NCBI GenBank assembly: GCA_037447655.1
Contig: JBBHKE010001134.1
Span: forward strand, 1 to 54,875
DNA: 54,875 bases
From: Zygnema cylindricum
Lineage: Eukaryota > Streptophyta > Zygnematophyceae > Zygnematales > Zygnemataceae
Direction: 5' to 3'
Under the pieces are notes generated by a model. It did not search any database, was not told the DNA's origin, and saw nothing but the letters and a program-made list of their open reading frames with translations. Positions 20,044-31,286 of this stretch are shown here, one piece after another; the first letter of the stretch is position 1, and each line of letters begins with the position of its first letter. A program made the translations under genes and the position numbers.

Positions 20044-20827
20044 GATACATTCTCAGAAGCTATCAAGAATTCTATTAAACAATTGTTTTCAAGTGCTCAC
20101 CAAATCTTATACAAACATCCAAGCCTCACAAAACACAATCAGAATAAAGAATAGCATAAACAATGTTAACTCCTAAAGTTTCAGCAAAATTGACCCGACA
20201 ACTCTGAAGATACAATACTCATAAGTTTCCCAAAAACAGTCTGCAGTTTACTACTTGGAAGTCTGGATACATAAAATGATCTATGTCCTAAGTGTAATAC
20301 TTTTCGCGAGGTGCCGCCGATACAAGTGTACCTGAGAGGTACGCCCAAAATTTACCCATCTACTGAGGTCTACGTGTTCCTAATCCTGTTAACCCAATCT
20401 ATCATTGTAGAGTCAATATTACTCAGAATCTATATTAAGTGATTGTACAAATACTTGTCGGCTAAGTCACTTATGATATTCCTATGAATCTTGTCCGTTG
20501 ACTCGATTCATATAGATCCCAGCTGCGGTGTCCCATACCGAATCATATCCAAGAAAACAATAGCTGTGTTGTGTACATGGATCATATCCAACCTACCGTA
20601 GCCGCACTTTTCTTGTGAATCCCAACGTCACTGTTGCGTTACCCTGCTTAAATAGCATCTACCCTGCTTTGTCTGCATAGCAGTTGCGTTGTTGCGTCGG
20701 CGTCGCAGTTGGTTTGTCCTGAACTACACTCAAGTGATGACACATCCTTGTGAAACTTACGCTACAGGTTACTACCTTTCTGCCGTCACACTTATATAGC
20801 CAGACTTAAAGCTTTCCAAAATCAACA
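19985..20827 (-). repeat. copC 5' LTR, 843 bp
   Basis: It starts TGTTGATTTTGGAAAG (at 20827) and ends GTAGAACAACA (at 19985). Confidence 0.87.
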
Positions 20828-21187
20828 TAGGTGACAGTTTAGTATTCATTATTATTTACGTTGATGATTTAATTCTTGCTAGTCCTAGTAAAAGGGAAAT
20901 TAACAAGGTCAAATTCAATTAGCGTCCCATTGGCCAATGACTTATTTGAGTGACTTTGATTTATATTTAGGTATTAGTTTAACAAGAAAAAGATATAAAC
21001 GTCTATTCCATATGAGCCAAAAACATTACATTGTTGACCTTTTAGATGCTTTTGTCATGTTCGATTATAATCCTGTCTCTACATCTTTTGATCCAAATAT
21101 CACAGTTAGAAAAAAGTCTCCGATGGGGATGCCCAAAGACACGTGGGGTCCCTCTACGGGACTCATAAAGGAAAGTTGATCTATGCC
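20828..21187 (+). pseudogene. pol: copD reverse transcriptase C-terminal part
   Basis: The plus strand gives GDSLVFIIIYVDDLILASPS with the YVDD box at about 20860, then after a frame change MTYLSDFDLYLGISL, MSQKHYIVDLLDAF and NPVSTSFDPNITV, the standard copia thumb region. It starts directly at the copC LTR, so upstream RT is lost, and stops at copE's target copy ATGCC (21183-21187). It continues at 34553 beyond copE. It is a different copia lineage, on the opposite strand from its neighbours. Confidence 0.85.
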
Positions 21188-22184
21188 TATTGTTCTACAA
21201 CCATAGTTGCAGGTGGAGGTCCACCAGTAGTAGTGGATGTAGACATAGACTTAAGCAAAAGCTACCAGAAATCCTATCAAACAACAAACTTTGATAAAAC
21301 ACAGAAAGTGTTCACAGTTACCAAATATCATTAAAATCCACAGTAATACACTATCACATGCACTCTGCCAATTCCCAAAATTGCATCCCAATTGAACCAA
21401 TATACCATAAGATACAACACTTGGAAGTTTACCACAAACTGTTCCTTAGAGAGTTAGATCTCAATAGTGGATAATTACAATTTTGGCTAAGTCCTAATCT
21501 TATACTCACAGAGAGTATCAACTGAAAACTAACTAATCTGATCTCTAGACCTAAAACAGCAATACTGTACTACACTACGATAAGGTACCGAATCAGTACA
21601 CTATTTGTACTGTGAGTACGTCCAAACCCTTTTTGACTACTAAACAAAATATATTTAGTGGAACACTACATTCTAATCCGCTAAGTTAAAACTACTGTGT
21701 TTCAGATATGCAAATAGATTCCCGTACAGTAGTGTTCAAGGGGCTTAGTCAGCAGTGGATGCTAGCGTCCAACCGATTGTTGATCAAGTGCTCCAGGTCA
21801 CCTGATGTCGTACAAAGTGACGAGTCATTTGTGGTCCCACGTGAATCTCGTCCGTTCACTCAATTCACATCTACGGTCGTCGTTTGAATATTGTACCACT
21901 ATCTTTGCGGTCAATCGGTTGAGTCTCCGTCCGTTCGATTCTTCAACAGTATTCGTTCGATGTGTGACACCTGGTAAAGTGTGTCGGCGCTTTCCCGAAA
22001 AACCCGAATGATATTTATTTTCTGACGCGTGTCCCTGCAAAATATGAATACACTCAAAAGTACAACTGCTACTGTCACACTAAATGAGGTAAGTATTACA
22101 ACTTACCTAGATCAAAAATATTCAAAGTACTTGATCTCTCCTCATAGCTCTGTTTACTAAGTATTAAGATTTCTTATTTCAACA
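21188..22184 (-). repeat. copE 3' LTR, 997 bp
   Basis: It starts TGTTGAAATAAG (at 22184) and ends GTAGAACAATA (CA mutated to TA) at 21188. It retains the uninterrupted Gag leader MSTSTTTGGPPPAT in the same frame as copC's. Confidence 0.88.
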
Positions 22185-22207
22185 CTCCCGTAAATCTTTA
22201 GACTCAC

Positions 22208-22945
22208 TTACTGATTTAATCCAACAGACTCTCTGCAATACTTCAACTTAGGAGTTGGAAGAGCTTTAGTCATCATATCAGCCACCATCTTTTCATCCGG
22301 TAAATAACTCATTTTTATCACTCTTGCTACCACATTTTCTCTCACAAAGTGTAGTCTAACATCCATATGTTTGCTTTTAAAGTGATGACTAAGGTTAGAG
22401 GCAATGGCAACTGCTGCCTGGTTGTCACACCAGATAACTTGAGGACTGGTTTTCATATACCCAAGTTCCTGCAGAGTGGCCTTAACCCATAGGAGTTCCT
22501 TGAGAGCAAAACTGGTTGCCATATATTCCGACTCCATCGTGGACTGAGCAGTAATCTTTTGTAATTTACTACTCCATCAGCAAGTTCCATTCCCAATTTT
22601 TTGAACGAAACCAGTTGTTGATTTCCGGCTTGGCATATCTCCATAGCTAACATCGCTCAAAGTCTGTAATTTTACCTCTCCTCCTCCGAGTATAAGCTTG
22701 AGGTTTCGGGTACCTGCTAGATATCTTAGAACCCTCTTTGCTGCTTCCCAATCTGCCATTTTAAGATTCTGAAGACTCCTACTTAAGACTCCTACAACTG
22801 CAGCGATGTCAGGCCTCGTACAGTTCATAAAATATATAAGACTTCCCACTACTTGTCTGTACGGCTTTGTAGCCATAAACTCCTCCTCCCCTGACTCTAA
22901 GCTTTCACTAACCATTATGTCTGAGTCTGATTCACTCCCTTCCAA
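22208..22945 (-). pseudogene. pol: copE RNase H
   Basis: Pieces in two frames give KPYRQVVGSLIYFMNCTRPD, KMADWEAAKRVLRYLAGTRN, SYGDMPSRKSTTGFVQKIGN, then after a frameshift near 22577 ESEYMATSFALKELLWVK, CDNQAAVAIASNLSHHFKSK and ADMMTKALPTPK. Same lineage as copC. Confidence 0.9.
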
Positions 22946-22980
22946 CTTCTACCTAACTTCCATGGGAGTTACAGATCCCT

Positions 22981-23710
22981 TCACATCCTTATCTCAAATT
23001 TTTCAAGCATGTTCCATATAGCTTCTTTCTGGGTTAGCATAATCAATCTGTTATTTCTATCCCTTTCAACCTGTTTGCCTAGGATAAATTTAGCCTCACC
23101 AAGGTCTTTCATTTCAAACTTAGACCTCAAAGTTGCTTTAATATGATTTATTTCATCTATGGATTTACTTATTAGTAAAAGATTATCCACATATACAGCG
23201 ATATAGAGAATCCCATCTTCCCCTTATAAGACATATACTGAATGATCTGAACTGATTCTTTTGAATCTTAGACAATTTGAAATTCATCTAGCTTTAGATT
23301 CCATTGTTTGGGGGCTTGTTTCAGCCCATACAAAATTTTTATCAGTTACAGACTGACATTTCTTTTCCTTTTTCTTCATACATTTCAGGTTGTTGCATAT
23401 GAATATTTTCTTCTAACTCTCCATGCAAAAAAGCTGTTTTAACATCCATCTGATGAATGTCCATGTTTTCTATAGCAGCTATACGCAACAAAATTCTGAC
23501 AGTAGGAAATCTAACGACTATGGAGAAGGTTTCCTCAAAGTCAATACCTTCTTTCTGGTTGAACCCTTTGGCCAAAAGTCTGGCCTTATATCTTCCGATA
23601 GTGTTGTCCGGATTCAATTTGACTTTGAAGACCCACTTGCTTCTAATGGCTTTCCTCCCCGGAGGCAGGTCCACCAGCTCCCATGTCTGTGCCTCCATAA
23701 TCGATTTCAT
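22981..23710 (-). pseudogene. pol: copE reverse transcriptase, catalytic Asp lost
   Basis: From the right: AIRSKWVFKVKLNPDNTI, RYKARLLAKGFNQKEGID, RFPTVRILLRIAAIENM, HQMDVKTAFLHGELEENI, then, after stops near 23230-23340, VYVDN, LLLISKSIDEINH and FEMKDLGEAKFILG. The second catalytic Asp of YVDD is Asn, so polymerase activity would be lost even without the stops. Confidence 0.88.
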
Positions 23711-23772
23711 CTCATTGTTGGCCGCCTCAATCTAGTGGTTTCTCTTCGGTGATGAGAAGGCCTCTTTCATGG

Positions 23773-24830
23773 TCATAGGCTCCCTTGATGTTGTAGAAAA
23801 AGCAAAGTGAGAACCGGTTTGTAGACAAGTGCTAGATCGTCTTCCCTCGGAAATTCTGAGTCTGAAATGGTCGGCAATCTCTGATTTCGTGTTGCCAAAG
23901 CCACTGCAGGATTCAAAGGTGTAGGAGGCTGTTCTTCGTTAGTGCCATGTAGGTGAGAAGGATCCATATTATAAACAGGAGGTGTAGTAGCACAAGGCGT
24001 ATTTATGGGATGGGTTTGCACCGGAAAATACACTTGTTGTTGATGATGAAAGATGATATACTCTTGTTTCTTGTTTTCTGTCTCCTAATCTGTGACCTTG
24101 AACAAATCAACTGAATCCTGTTCATCTTTAATATGAATGTTCCAAGACACAAATACTTTTTGTTTATCTAAGACATACACTCTGTACCCTTTTGACTTAT
24201 CATCATACCCCAAGAATATACCCGCTAAGCCTTAGGCTTCCATTTTCCACTTATCTGGTGAGTTATCTAAAATAAAGCATTTACTTCCAAAAACCTTAAA
24301 GTGGCTAACATCTGGTACTTTTCTTGTCCACAGCTCATAAGGGGTAGAGCTGACAGATCTAGATGGAACTCTATTCTTTATATAAACCACACAGTTAAGT
24401 GCTTCACCCCAAAATTTCAGATCTTTACCATTATCAGCAAGCATGGATCTAGCAATTTTTGTGACTTTCCTGTTTAGTCGTTCAGAGAATCTAATCTTCT
24501 CTGGAGTATACGGAACTGTCAGATTGTGACTTATAACCTTACCAAGTAGAAATTGCTTGAACTCGTTAGAGGTGTATTCACCTCCATTATCCGATCTGAA
24601 CGCCAAGATCGGAACTGCGTGTAGCTTCTCCCCTCAAACTTTGTAGTGCTTCAAGTGAGTGAACACTTCACTCTTGTTCTTCATAAAAAAAACTTTAGTG
24701 TAATTGGAGAAATCATCAGTGAATGTGACCATATACTCAACTCCTCCAGCAGATGTTTCTTGGGACGGTCCGAGGACATCTGAATGAATGAGCTGGAGGA
24801 TATTTGTAGATTTGTTTTCTGTCTCATGTG
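23773..24830 (-). pseudogene. pol: copE integrase core to linker (left half)
   Basis: Separate frames give QLIHSDVLGPSQETSAGG (first Asp), VTFTDDFSNYTKVFFM, FRSDNGGEYTSNEF (second Asp and Glu region), RLNRKVTKIARSMLADNGKD and HFKVFGSKCFIL, then a linker ending in NQRLPTISDSEFP. The reading begins at copF's left target copy GAAAT (24831-24835). Confidence 0.87.
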
Positions 24831-25584
24831 GAAATAAACACTCTGAGACCTCCATAAGTCCTTAGAGTGGACAGCTTCAAGAAGCCTCTAAGATAACCGT
24901 GATCCCTTTGTGTTTCAGCAAGAACAACTACCACCCTGGCAGATAAACTACACCACTGTAAAGGCAAGACTCCCTTGAGTCGATAGCAAAAAGAAACTCT
25001 GAATTTGCTCCCCTGAGCAATCAGTTATGGAGGGTCAAAGTTGACCATTTGTAAAGAAACTCTCTGGGAGAGAGGGTCCTATCTCCTCATTTTTCTAAGT
25101 CCTATCTCTCTCACAGACTCTATCTATTGATGAACGAAGCCAATCAGATCACAGTTCTGTACACAAAAGTACAGGTGCCGATATACTTTATGTACGAACA
25201 TTGTACGAAATGGCCTAAATATCGACACATGTCATATCTGGATTCGGTGCCGTAATCTCCGGAGATACCACGATCTAATGTAATTTCGCCACGTGTCATC
25301 CGATGTGGCGATGACCACAAACCACCAAAATCTTTTTCCGCGATCACGGCGCTAATTCCGGTTGTCCAATTAACTTCACATTTAATCGTAGCTGTAATAA
25401 ATACATGCGCGGTATTCGTTTCGCTATAGAAATAAATGCGCCGTATTGATTTATTATTCGTATCGTAATCTGTACTTTTACATTACCGGATCTATGTATC
25501 GCATAAAAAATTACAGTTAAATGAATTATCCTACGTATTAATGTTTAATTAAATATGAAACCATATAGAACGTAACACCACCTA

Positions 25585-25670
25585 AGGACTTAACGGCAAA
25601 GGTTACCAGCTACTGGCTGCTTGCCGTCCGACAGGTACCAAGTTCAATTCCTGTGGCCGGCACATATCTT
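25585..25670 (+). other. tRNA-like B-box module in copF 3' LTR
   Basis: AGTTCAATTCC (25641-25651) resembles the B box. The module ends GGCCGGCACA, and CTTTTT follows. The copy in the 5' LTR (30982-31067) has GGTTCAATTCT. The position within the LTR equals copA's module. Confidence 0.58.
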
Positions 25671-25743
25671 TTTAGTAAATAAACCCCTAACTAATATATA
25701 TTTCCCGTAAACCTGCGAATAGCCTAGGTAGCCATGGCTCTAG

Positions 25744-25797
25744 CTTCCTCTCCAATTTCTCAGTGACTGCGACAAGTTTGAGAGTTGGAGAGAGAAG
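25744..25797. other. Conserved-loop hairpin in copF 3' LTR
   Basis: CTTCCTCTCCAA (25744-25755) pairs with TTGGAGAGAGAAG (25785-25797) around a core AGTGACTGCGACAAGTTTG. The stem is unlike copA's in sequence but equal in position. Confidence 0.55.
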
Positions 25798-25890
25798 TAA
25801 GAGGTAGACTGCCTCGGCTTCTTCTATATTTCTTTTTAGACCTATAAAATACTTTAAATGGACCATTAATTTATACACTCCTTTTATTTT

Positions 25891-26541
25891 CTATTCAATC
25901 TTTAATTTCACACCACACTTTTCCCTTGAGAAAATTAGCTTAGGGGAAGGCACAGGTTTGGTCATCATATCTGCTACCATCTCAATATCTGGTCTGTACT
26001 CTAAACTGATTATTTTGTTTTCTACTTTCTCTCTAACAAAGTTGAGGCTGATGTCCATGTGTTTGGCTTTAAAATGATGTTTAGGATTGGGAGAAATAGC
26101 GATTGCTGCCTGATTATCACAAAAAAAAAATTGCACAACACTCTTAAGGTGACCAAGTTCACCAAGCAAAGACTTGACCCACATCAATTATTTTACAGCT
26201 GAGCAAGAGGCCATATACTCAGCCTCCATGGTGGACTAAGCAATAACTTTTTGCTGTTTGCTACTCCAACAGCAAGCCCCATCACCCACATATAATACAT
26301 ATCCAGAAGTGCATCTCCTCATCGGAGCATCACCATAACTAGCATCACTCCAAGTTGTGTTGTCAGTATTCTCCCCACCCAAATGAAACCATAGATCCCT
26401 AGTTTTTATCGAGTATCTAAGGACTCTCTTAGCTGCCTCCCAATCCCTCTTAGTGGGAGCATTTAGACTTCTACTCAGCACTCCTACAGCTGCGGCTAAA
26501 TCCGGCCGGGTACAATTCATAAAATAGATTAGACTTCCCAC
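25891..26541 (-). pseudogene. pol: copF RNase H, interrupted by stops
   Basis: GSLIYFMNCTRPDLAAAVGV, LNAPTKRDWEAAKRVLRY, TSGYVLYVGDGACCWSSKQQ, then stops near 26190-26235, then CDNQAAIAISPNPKHHFKAK and HMDISLNFVREK, ending ADMMTKPVPSPK. The C terminus lies just before the purine tract. Confidence 0.9.
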
Positions 26542-26763
26542 TACTTGCTTGTAAAGAATAGTCTACATGAACTTCTGTTCTTCAAGAGATAATTCCTCGT
26601 CCAAGACTATGACTCCTTCTTCCTCACTCCCCTCATTTCCCTTCTTCAACTCCATTGGAGTTGTACAACTATTCGCTTTATCCATTTGAAATTTTTCAAG
26701 CATGTTCCCTATTGCTTCCTTTTGAGTCAATCTTATAATCTTTCTTTTTCGGTCTCTCTCTAC

Positions 26764-27270
26764 TTAAATTCCCAAAATACATTTTGCTTCCCCCATATCC
26801 TTCATTTCAAATCTCCCCTTAAGATCGGTTTTCAGTTTATTAATTTTTTCCATTGATTTACTTAAAACAAGCAAATCATCAACATAAATTGCAATAAATA
26901 TAAAACCTTCCTCATCTTCGAAAATATAGATTGAGTGATCTGAGATGATCAGGATATATCCTAGACCGGTAACAAACTCATCAAGCTTCTTATACCACTG
27001 TCGAGGAGCCTGTTTCAAACCATAAAGAGATTTAATCAGCCGGCATACCTTACTCTCCTCTCCTTCCTCCACAAACCCTTCGGGTTGTCGCATGAAGATC
27101 TCCTCTTCCAATTCTCCATGCAAAAAGGTTGTTTTGATGTCCATCTGGTGCACTTCCATGTCTTTCGCTGCTGCCAGGCTGAGAAGTATGCGGACGGAGG
27201 GAAATCTGACCACCGGGGCAAAGGTTTCCTCGTAGTCAATTCCCTCCTTTTGTGTAAATACCTTTGCCAC
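26764..27270 (-). pseudogene. pol: copF reverse transcriptase, YVDD intact
   Basis: An open stretch has FTQKEGIDYEETFAPVVRFP, HQMDIKTTFLHGELEEEIFM, SLYGLKQAPRQWYKKLDEF, IAIYVDDLLVLSKSMEKINK and FEMKDMGEAKCILGI. It is the only RT in the nest of minus-strand elements with an unaltered YVDD. Stops lie on both sides (about 26762 and 27272). Confidence 0.92.
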
Positions 27271-27371
27271 TAATCAGGCCTTGTAGCGCTCGATTGTGTT
27301 ATCTAGGTTCAGTTTTAATTTGAAAACCACTTACAACCGATTGGTTTTCGGTTTGGTGGACAATTCACCAG

Positions 27372-27686
27372 CTACCAAGTATCAGTTGCCATAATTGAGG
27401 CCATCTCCTCATTGATGGTTGTCTTCCACCGGTTTCTTTCTGGACAAGTCATCGCCTCTCCATAAGTTTGAGGTTCATCTTGATGAGATAGTTTAGTTAG
27501 CTTGTTATTAACCTGTTTTTCTTGCAGTCTTTTGCTACTTCTCTTTCCCCCCTCAAAATCTGAGGTCGGAATAGATGGTTCTCGTAGATTCTTTCGAATA
27601 ATCTCGGCTTCTTCCCTATCCCTTGATTCCGAATCAATTTCCACCACCTCTTCCGCTTCGGGTAGAGTTGTCACAGGAGTTTCCAC
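27372..27686 (-). pseudogene. copF acidic linker between integrase and RT
   Basis: A Glu-rich segment (PEAEEVVEIDSESRDREEAE) leads to IPTSDFEGGKRSSKRLQEKQ and LSHQDEPQTYGEAMTCPERN, closely matching copA's linker. Confidence 0.82.
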
Positions 27687-27809
27687 AGCCGAGTCCTTTT
27701 CGGTCTGATTTGTACCTGCTAGAATGTCATCTTATCTAAAACTTGGATAGTTAGGAAGCTCAAAGTCATCGGAATTTTCTGACTCAAATCTGATTTTTAC
27801 TGACTTTGT

Positions 27810-28617
27810 TTACTTGAAGGGATCCATAGACTTTCCTTCTTCCATAACTACAAGATGATTTACTAAGATTATATCTTCCCTTTTTAGATCATAAACTCTA
27901 TATCCATTAACATCCTCATCATATCCTAATAAGTATCCCGGTTTTCCTTTAGGATGTAGCTTCCAATTGGACCGATAAGTATCTAGACTGAATACTTGAC
28001 TCCCGAAAACCTTTAAGTGAGATATGTCTGGTTTCCGGCCTGTCCATCTCTCATAAGGTGTTTGATCTTTTATAGCTGAAGTAAGAACTCTATTTTTGAG
28101 GTACTTAACACTGTTCTTTCCTTCTGCCCAAAACCTTTTTCCTATCTTTTTATTTGACAACATACTTCTAGCACTATCACTTAGTGTTCTATTTAACCTT
28201 TCAGCTACCCCATTCTGTTCTGGGTTTTGTGGAACTGTCTTTTGGTGTTGGACTCCATCTTCCTACAGAAAATCCTCAAACTGGTTAGAAGTATACTCCC
28301 CACCATTGTCACTCCTTACTCTCTTGATTGGAGTTTCATGGAGTTTTTCACTCCATGCTTTATATTGTCTAAAGCAATCCTAAGCTTTTGACATATTTTT
28401 CAAAAAATGAACCTAGGAATACCGAGACCAATCATCAATGATAGTCATCATAAATCTCTTCCCCCCTGGTGAGGGCACTTTAGCCGGTCCCCAAATATCT
28501 GTGTACTAGATCTAGAATTTTTTCTCCCTTATAGGTGGCTGTTTTAGGAAAGGGTAATCTGTGTGTTGTACCTTGAGCACATTCACTACAATCGCTTATA
28601 TTATCATTCTCACTGAA
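27810..28617 (-). pseudogene. pol: copF integrase core and C-terminal part
   Basis: The left part is open and gives MLSNKKIGKRFWAEGKN, TGRKPDISHLKVFGSQVFS and PGYLLGYDEDVNGYRVYDL. To the right, translation in pieces recovers TIIDDWSRYS-like and VRSDNGGEYTSN-like core motifs separated by stops (for example near 28260 and 28380-28415). Confidence 0.82.
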
Positions 28618-29567
28618 CTAAATCCCATCCACCACTCCCATCTTTTTCATTTCTCTTAACTTGTCTAGATTCACATGCCCAAGCCTCTTATGCCACATCA
28701 TAATATCATGAACACCAGCATAATAAAGTTTCTTCATTTCATTACTTACAACTAACCCAAACATCCCATGACTACCTTTCTTAGCAATGAAATAGACATC
28801 TTTCTCAAAACTAGCAGTAAAGACTCCTTCCCTAGTGCTAGTAAAAAAACCTTTATCATCTATTACAGATGTAGAGATGAGGTTTTTGTTCAGCTCCGGA
28901 CTAAACAATACATCGGAGAATGTTGCTATGGATGTCTTTCCTTCTAGTAAAACTTTCAGATCTACCGATCCTACAAGAGTAGTGGTGACTATCCTCCCAT
29001 CCCCGTACTCTATCTCTACGGTGGGAATCTTTCTTATCTTAGTGAACAGGTGCCTATCTTTACACATGTGCATAGAGGCACTTGAATCTACAATCCAGCC
29101 CGCTTCACCTTTCAATCCACCGTAAGCACATTTCTGCCTTCGTTGAATTTCGACCTCATTTTTCGCCTCCAACTCCTCATCTAAAAGGAGCTCATCGTCC
29201 TCGCCCTCGGATTCCGCCTCATGTACTTGTGTCACAAGGGCCTTTTTCTTTCCTCTCGGGGTACCACCGGTCTGCCCCTCCTTTAACGAAAGCTCGGTTA
29301 GTTTAGTGCACTCTGCCATATAGTGCCCAAGATTTTTACAAAAATGACATAAACCTTTGGGAGCCCTTGGTCCGAACTCATCAGTCTGATTTTTCTGCTC
29401 CCCCCTCCCCATAGTTTCCAACCGGTTTCCGGGAAATCCTTGTTCCTCCAATCGGTCGCAATTGCCAATTCTTGGCCACTCTTCCCTCCCCTTCGGATCT
29501 CAATCGTATTCTCCCGAACGAGAATCATCCCTACCACTGAGTTCCATATCCACCTTGAGTCCGGCAA
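28618..29567 (-). pseudogene. pol: copF zinc knuckle, protease and integrase zinc domain
   Basis: The 277-codon open stretch has the knuckle CHFCKNLGHYMAEC, an acidic spacer (EAESEGEDDELLLDEELEA), the protease loop GWIVDSSASMHMC, VEIEYGDGRIV, DVLFSPELNKNLIS, and the integrase start MMWHKRLGHVNLDKLREMKK. The protease triad reads D-S-S instead of D-S-G, so activity is doubtful. The right end (29298-29567) overlaps in another frame with the Gag C terminus. Confidence 0.9.
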
Positions 29568-29765
29568 GTCCTACACACGGTTGACTATGTTCCCGAACTC
29601 ATCGGGTAACTTCATCAATAAACAGTTAACCTTTTCTTTTTCACTAAAATCTTTTCCCGCACTCTCTAGCTCCATAAAGAGTGTAGGAAGCTCATTGCAA
29701 AAATCCAACATCTTCCCCCCTATGTATACATACTCTTTAACTTTCTGATCAGCCTACAATTGTTG

Positions 29766-30247
29766 CTAAATCGTACCACTTCGGTACATCTCTATGAGAG
29801 CCATCCAAAGATCGGATGCCCTTTCTACCTGCAAATGACGACATGCAAGACCTTGAGTGAGATGGCGTAGGATGAAGTGCTTTGCCGCCATATTGTTGAA
29901 GTCCCAGGTTTCAGTATCATTCTCCTCGTTCCTCGGAATAGGTGACATGAATGCCGAACCAGTTGCTATTGGTGTGGTCGTCTCCTTCTCCTTTCCTTTG
30001 TCCACAACCTCTCTTTCATTTGTTTCCTCCGTTGAAGGTGGATCCTCTTTCCTGGTGAATCTGCTTCCTCCAAACCCTGAGGGATTCTAAGACTTGATGG
30101 ACGCCCCAACCTTCCACTCACTATCCCCCAAAACCTTTTTTCGCATAGAGCTCCTATCATCATACTTTTCCAGTATATGAAGCCAGTTCCATTAAATAAT
30201 GGTAACCTAGAGGGTGGGCCCATAACCTGAAACTCTGAGACCTCCAT
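29766..30247 (-). pseudogene. gag: copF Gag N-terminal half, start in the LTR, frameshifted
   Basis: The ATG at 30247-30245 lies 20 bp inside the LTR. Reading gives MEVSEF from the LTR, QVMGPPSR across the junction and primer site, then LPLFNGTGFIYWKSMMIGAL and EKRFWGIVSGRLGRP. The frame shifts near 29970-30005 and continues as NNMAAKHFILRHLTQGLA and LWMALIEMYRSGTI. Strongly similar to copA Gag. Confidence 0.87.
30213..30227 (-). other. copF primer binding site (half-tRNA initiator Met type)
   Basis: The plus strand reads GGTGGGCCCATAACC immediately next to the LTR end TGAAACTC. Confidence 0.87.
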
Positions 30248-31281
30248 AAGTCCTCAGAGTGGATAGCTTCCAAGAAGCCTCTAGATAACCCTAACCCCTT
30301 TGTGTTTCAACAAGAATAACTACCACCCTTCCAGATAATATCTCTAACCACCTTCACCCCTGTAAAGGCAAGACTCCCTTGAGTCAATAGCAAAAAGAAT
30401 CTCTTAATTTGCTCCCCTGAGCTGTAAGTTATGGAGGGTCAAATTTGACCTTTTGTACAGAAGCTCTCTGGGAGAGAGGGTCCTATCTCCTATTGTTTCT
30501 AAGTCATATCTCTCTCACAGACTCTATCTATTGATGTACGGAGCCAATCAAATCACAGTTTCGTACACAAAAGTACTGCTGCTGGTGTACTTTATGTACG
30601 AACATTGTACGACATTGCCTAAATGTCGACACATGTCATATCTGGATTCGGTGCCGTAATCTTCGGAGATACCACGATCCAATGTAATTTCGCCACGTGT
30701 CATCTGATTGGCGATGACCATAAACCGCCGAAATCTTCTTCCGCGATCTCGGCGCTAATTCCGACCGTTCGATTAAACTCCTATTTAATCGTAGCCGTAA
30801 TAAATTCATGCGCGGTATTTGTTTCGCTAAAGAAATAAATGTGCGGTATTGATTTCTTATCCGTACCGTAATCCGTACTTTTACATTACCGGATCTATTT
30901 ATCGCATAAACAATTACAGTTAAATGAATTATCCTACGTATTAATGTTTAATTAAATATGAAACCATATAGTACGTAACACCACCTAAGGACTTAACGGC
31001 TAAGGTTACCGGCTACCAGTTGCTTGCCGTTCGGCAGGTACCAGGTTCAATTCTTGTGGCCGGCACATATCTTTTTAATAAATAAACCCCTAACTAATAT
31101 ATATTTCCCGTAAACCTCTGGATAGCCTAGGTTGCCATCGCTCTAGCTTCCTCTCCAATTTCTCAGTGACTGCGACAAGTTTGAGAGTTGGAGAGAGAAG
31201 TTAGAGGTAGACTGCCTCGGCTTCTTTCTATATTTCTATTTAGACCTAGAAAATACTTTAAACGGACCATTAATTTCTACA
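30228..31281 (-). repeat. copF 5' LTR, 1054 bp
   Basis: It starts TGTAGAAATTAATGG (at 31281) and ends CTCAGAGTTTCA (at 30228). It contains the tRNA-like module (30982-31067) and the conserved-loop hairpin (about 31150-31205). Confidence 0.9.
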
Positions 31282-31286
31282 AAAAT

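Larger units (their letters stand above)
14698..20827 (-). mobile_element. copC: complete Ty1/copia element, defective
   Basis: LTRs at 14698-15621 and 19985-20827 bracket Gag, protease, integrase, RT and RNase H in copia order on the minus strand. The 3' LTR is preceded by a purine tract (reverse complement of CTCCCCTAAAGCTTTA). Stops in gag and the protease active site, integrase frameshifts and a C-run frameshift between RT and RNase H make it dead. Flanking 5-mers AAGGG and TAGGT share only AGG. The left flank is the purine tract and the right flank is copD RT, so the ends may have been rearranged. Confidence 0.92.
24836..25877 (-). repeat. copF 3' LTR, 1042 bp
   Basis: It starts TGTATAAATTAATGG (at 25877). 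The end near 24836 is degraded (AAACACTCTGAG against TGAAACTCTGAG in the other LTR). Confidence 0.88.
24836..31281 (-). mobile_element. copF: full-length Ty1/copia element inside copE
   Basis: LTRs 24836-25877 and 30228-31281 bracket RNase H, RT, integrase, protease, zinc knuckle and Gag. It splits the copE integrase zinc domain: LGKIHRLPF on the right and the continuation on the left join at target copies GAAAT (24831-24835) and AAAAT (31282-31286). The 3' LTR is preceded by the purine tract AAAATAAAAGGAG and the 5' LTR is followed by the primer site. Its LTRs have visibly diverged by eye (roughly one base in ten in the first 250 bp), so even this youngest layer is old. It is the copA lineage at the protein level. 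Confidence 0.95.

Noticed and set aside
14693-20832. Clean target duplication for copC
   Set aside because: AAGGG and TAGGT share only three bases, so I do not claim one.
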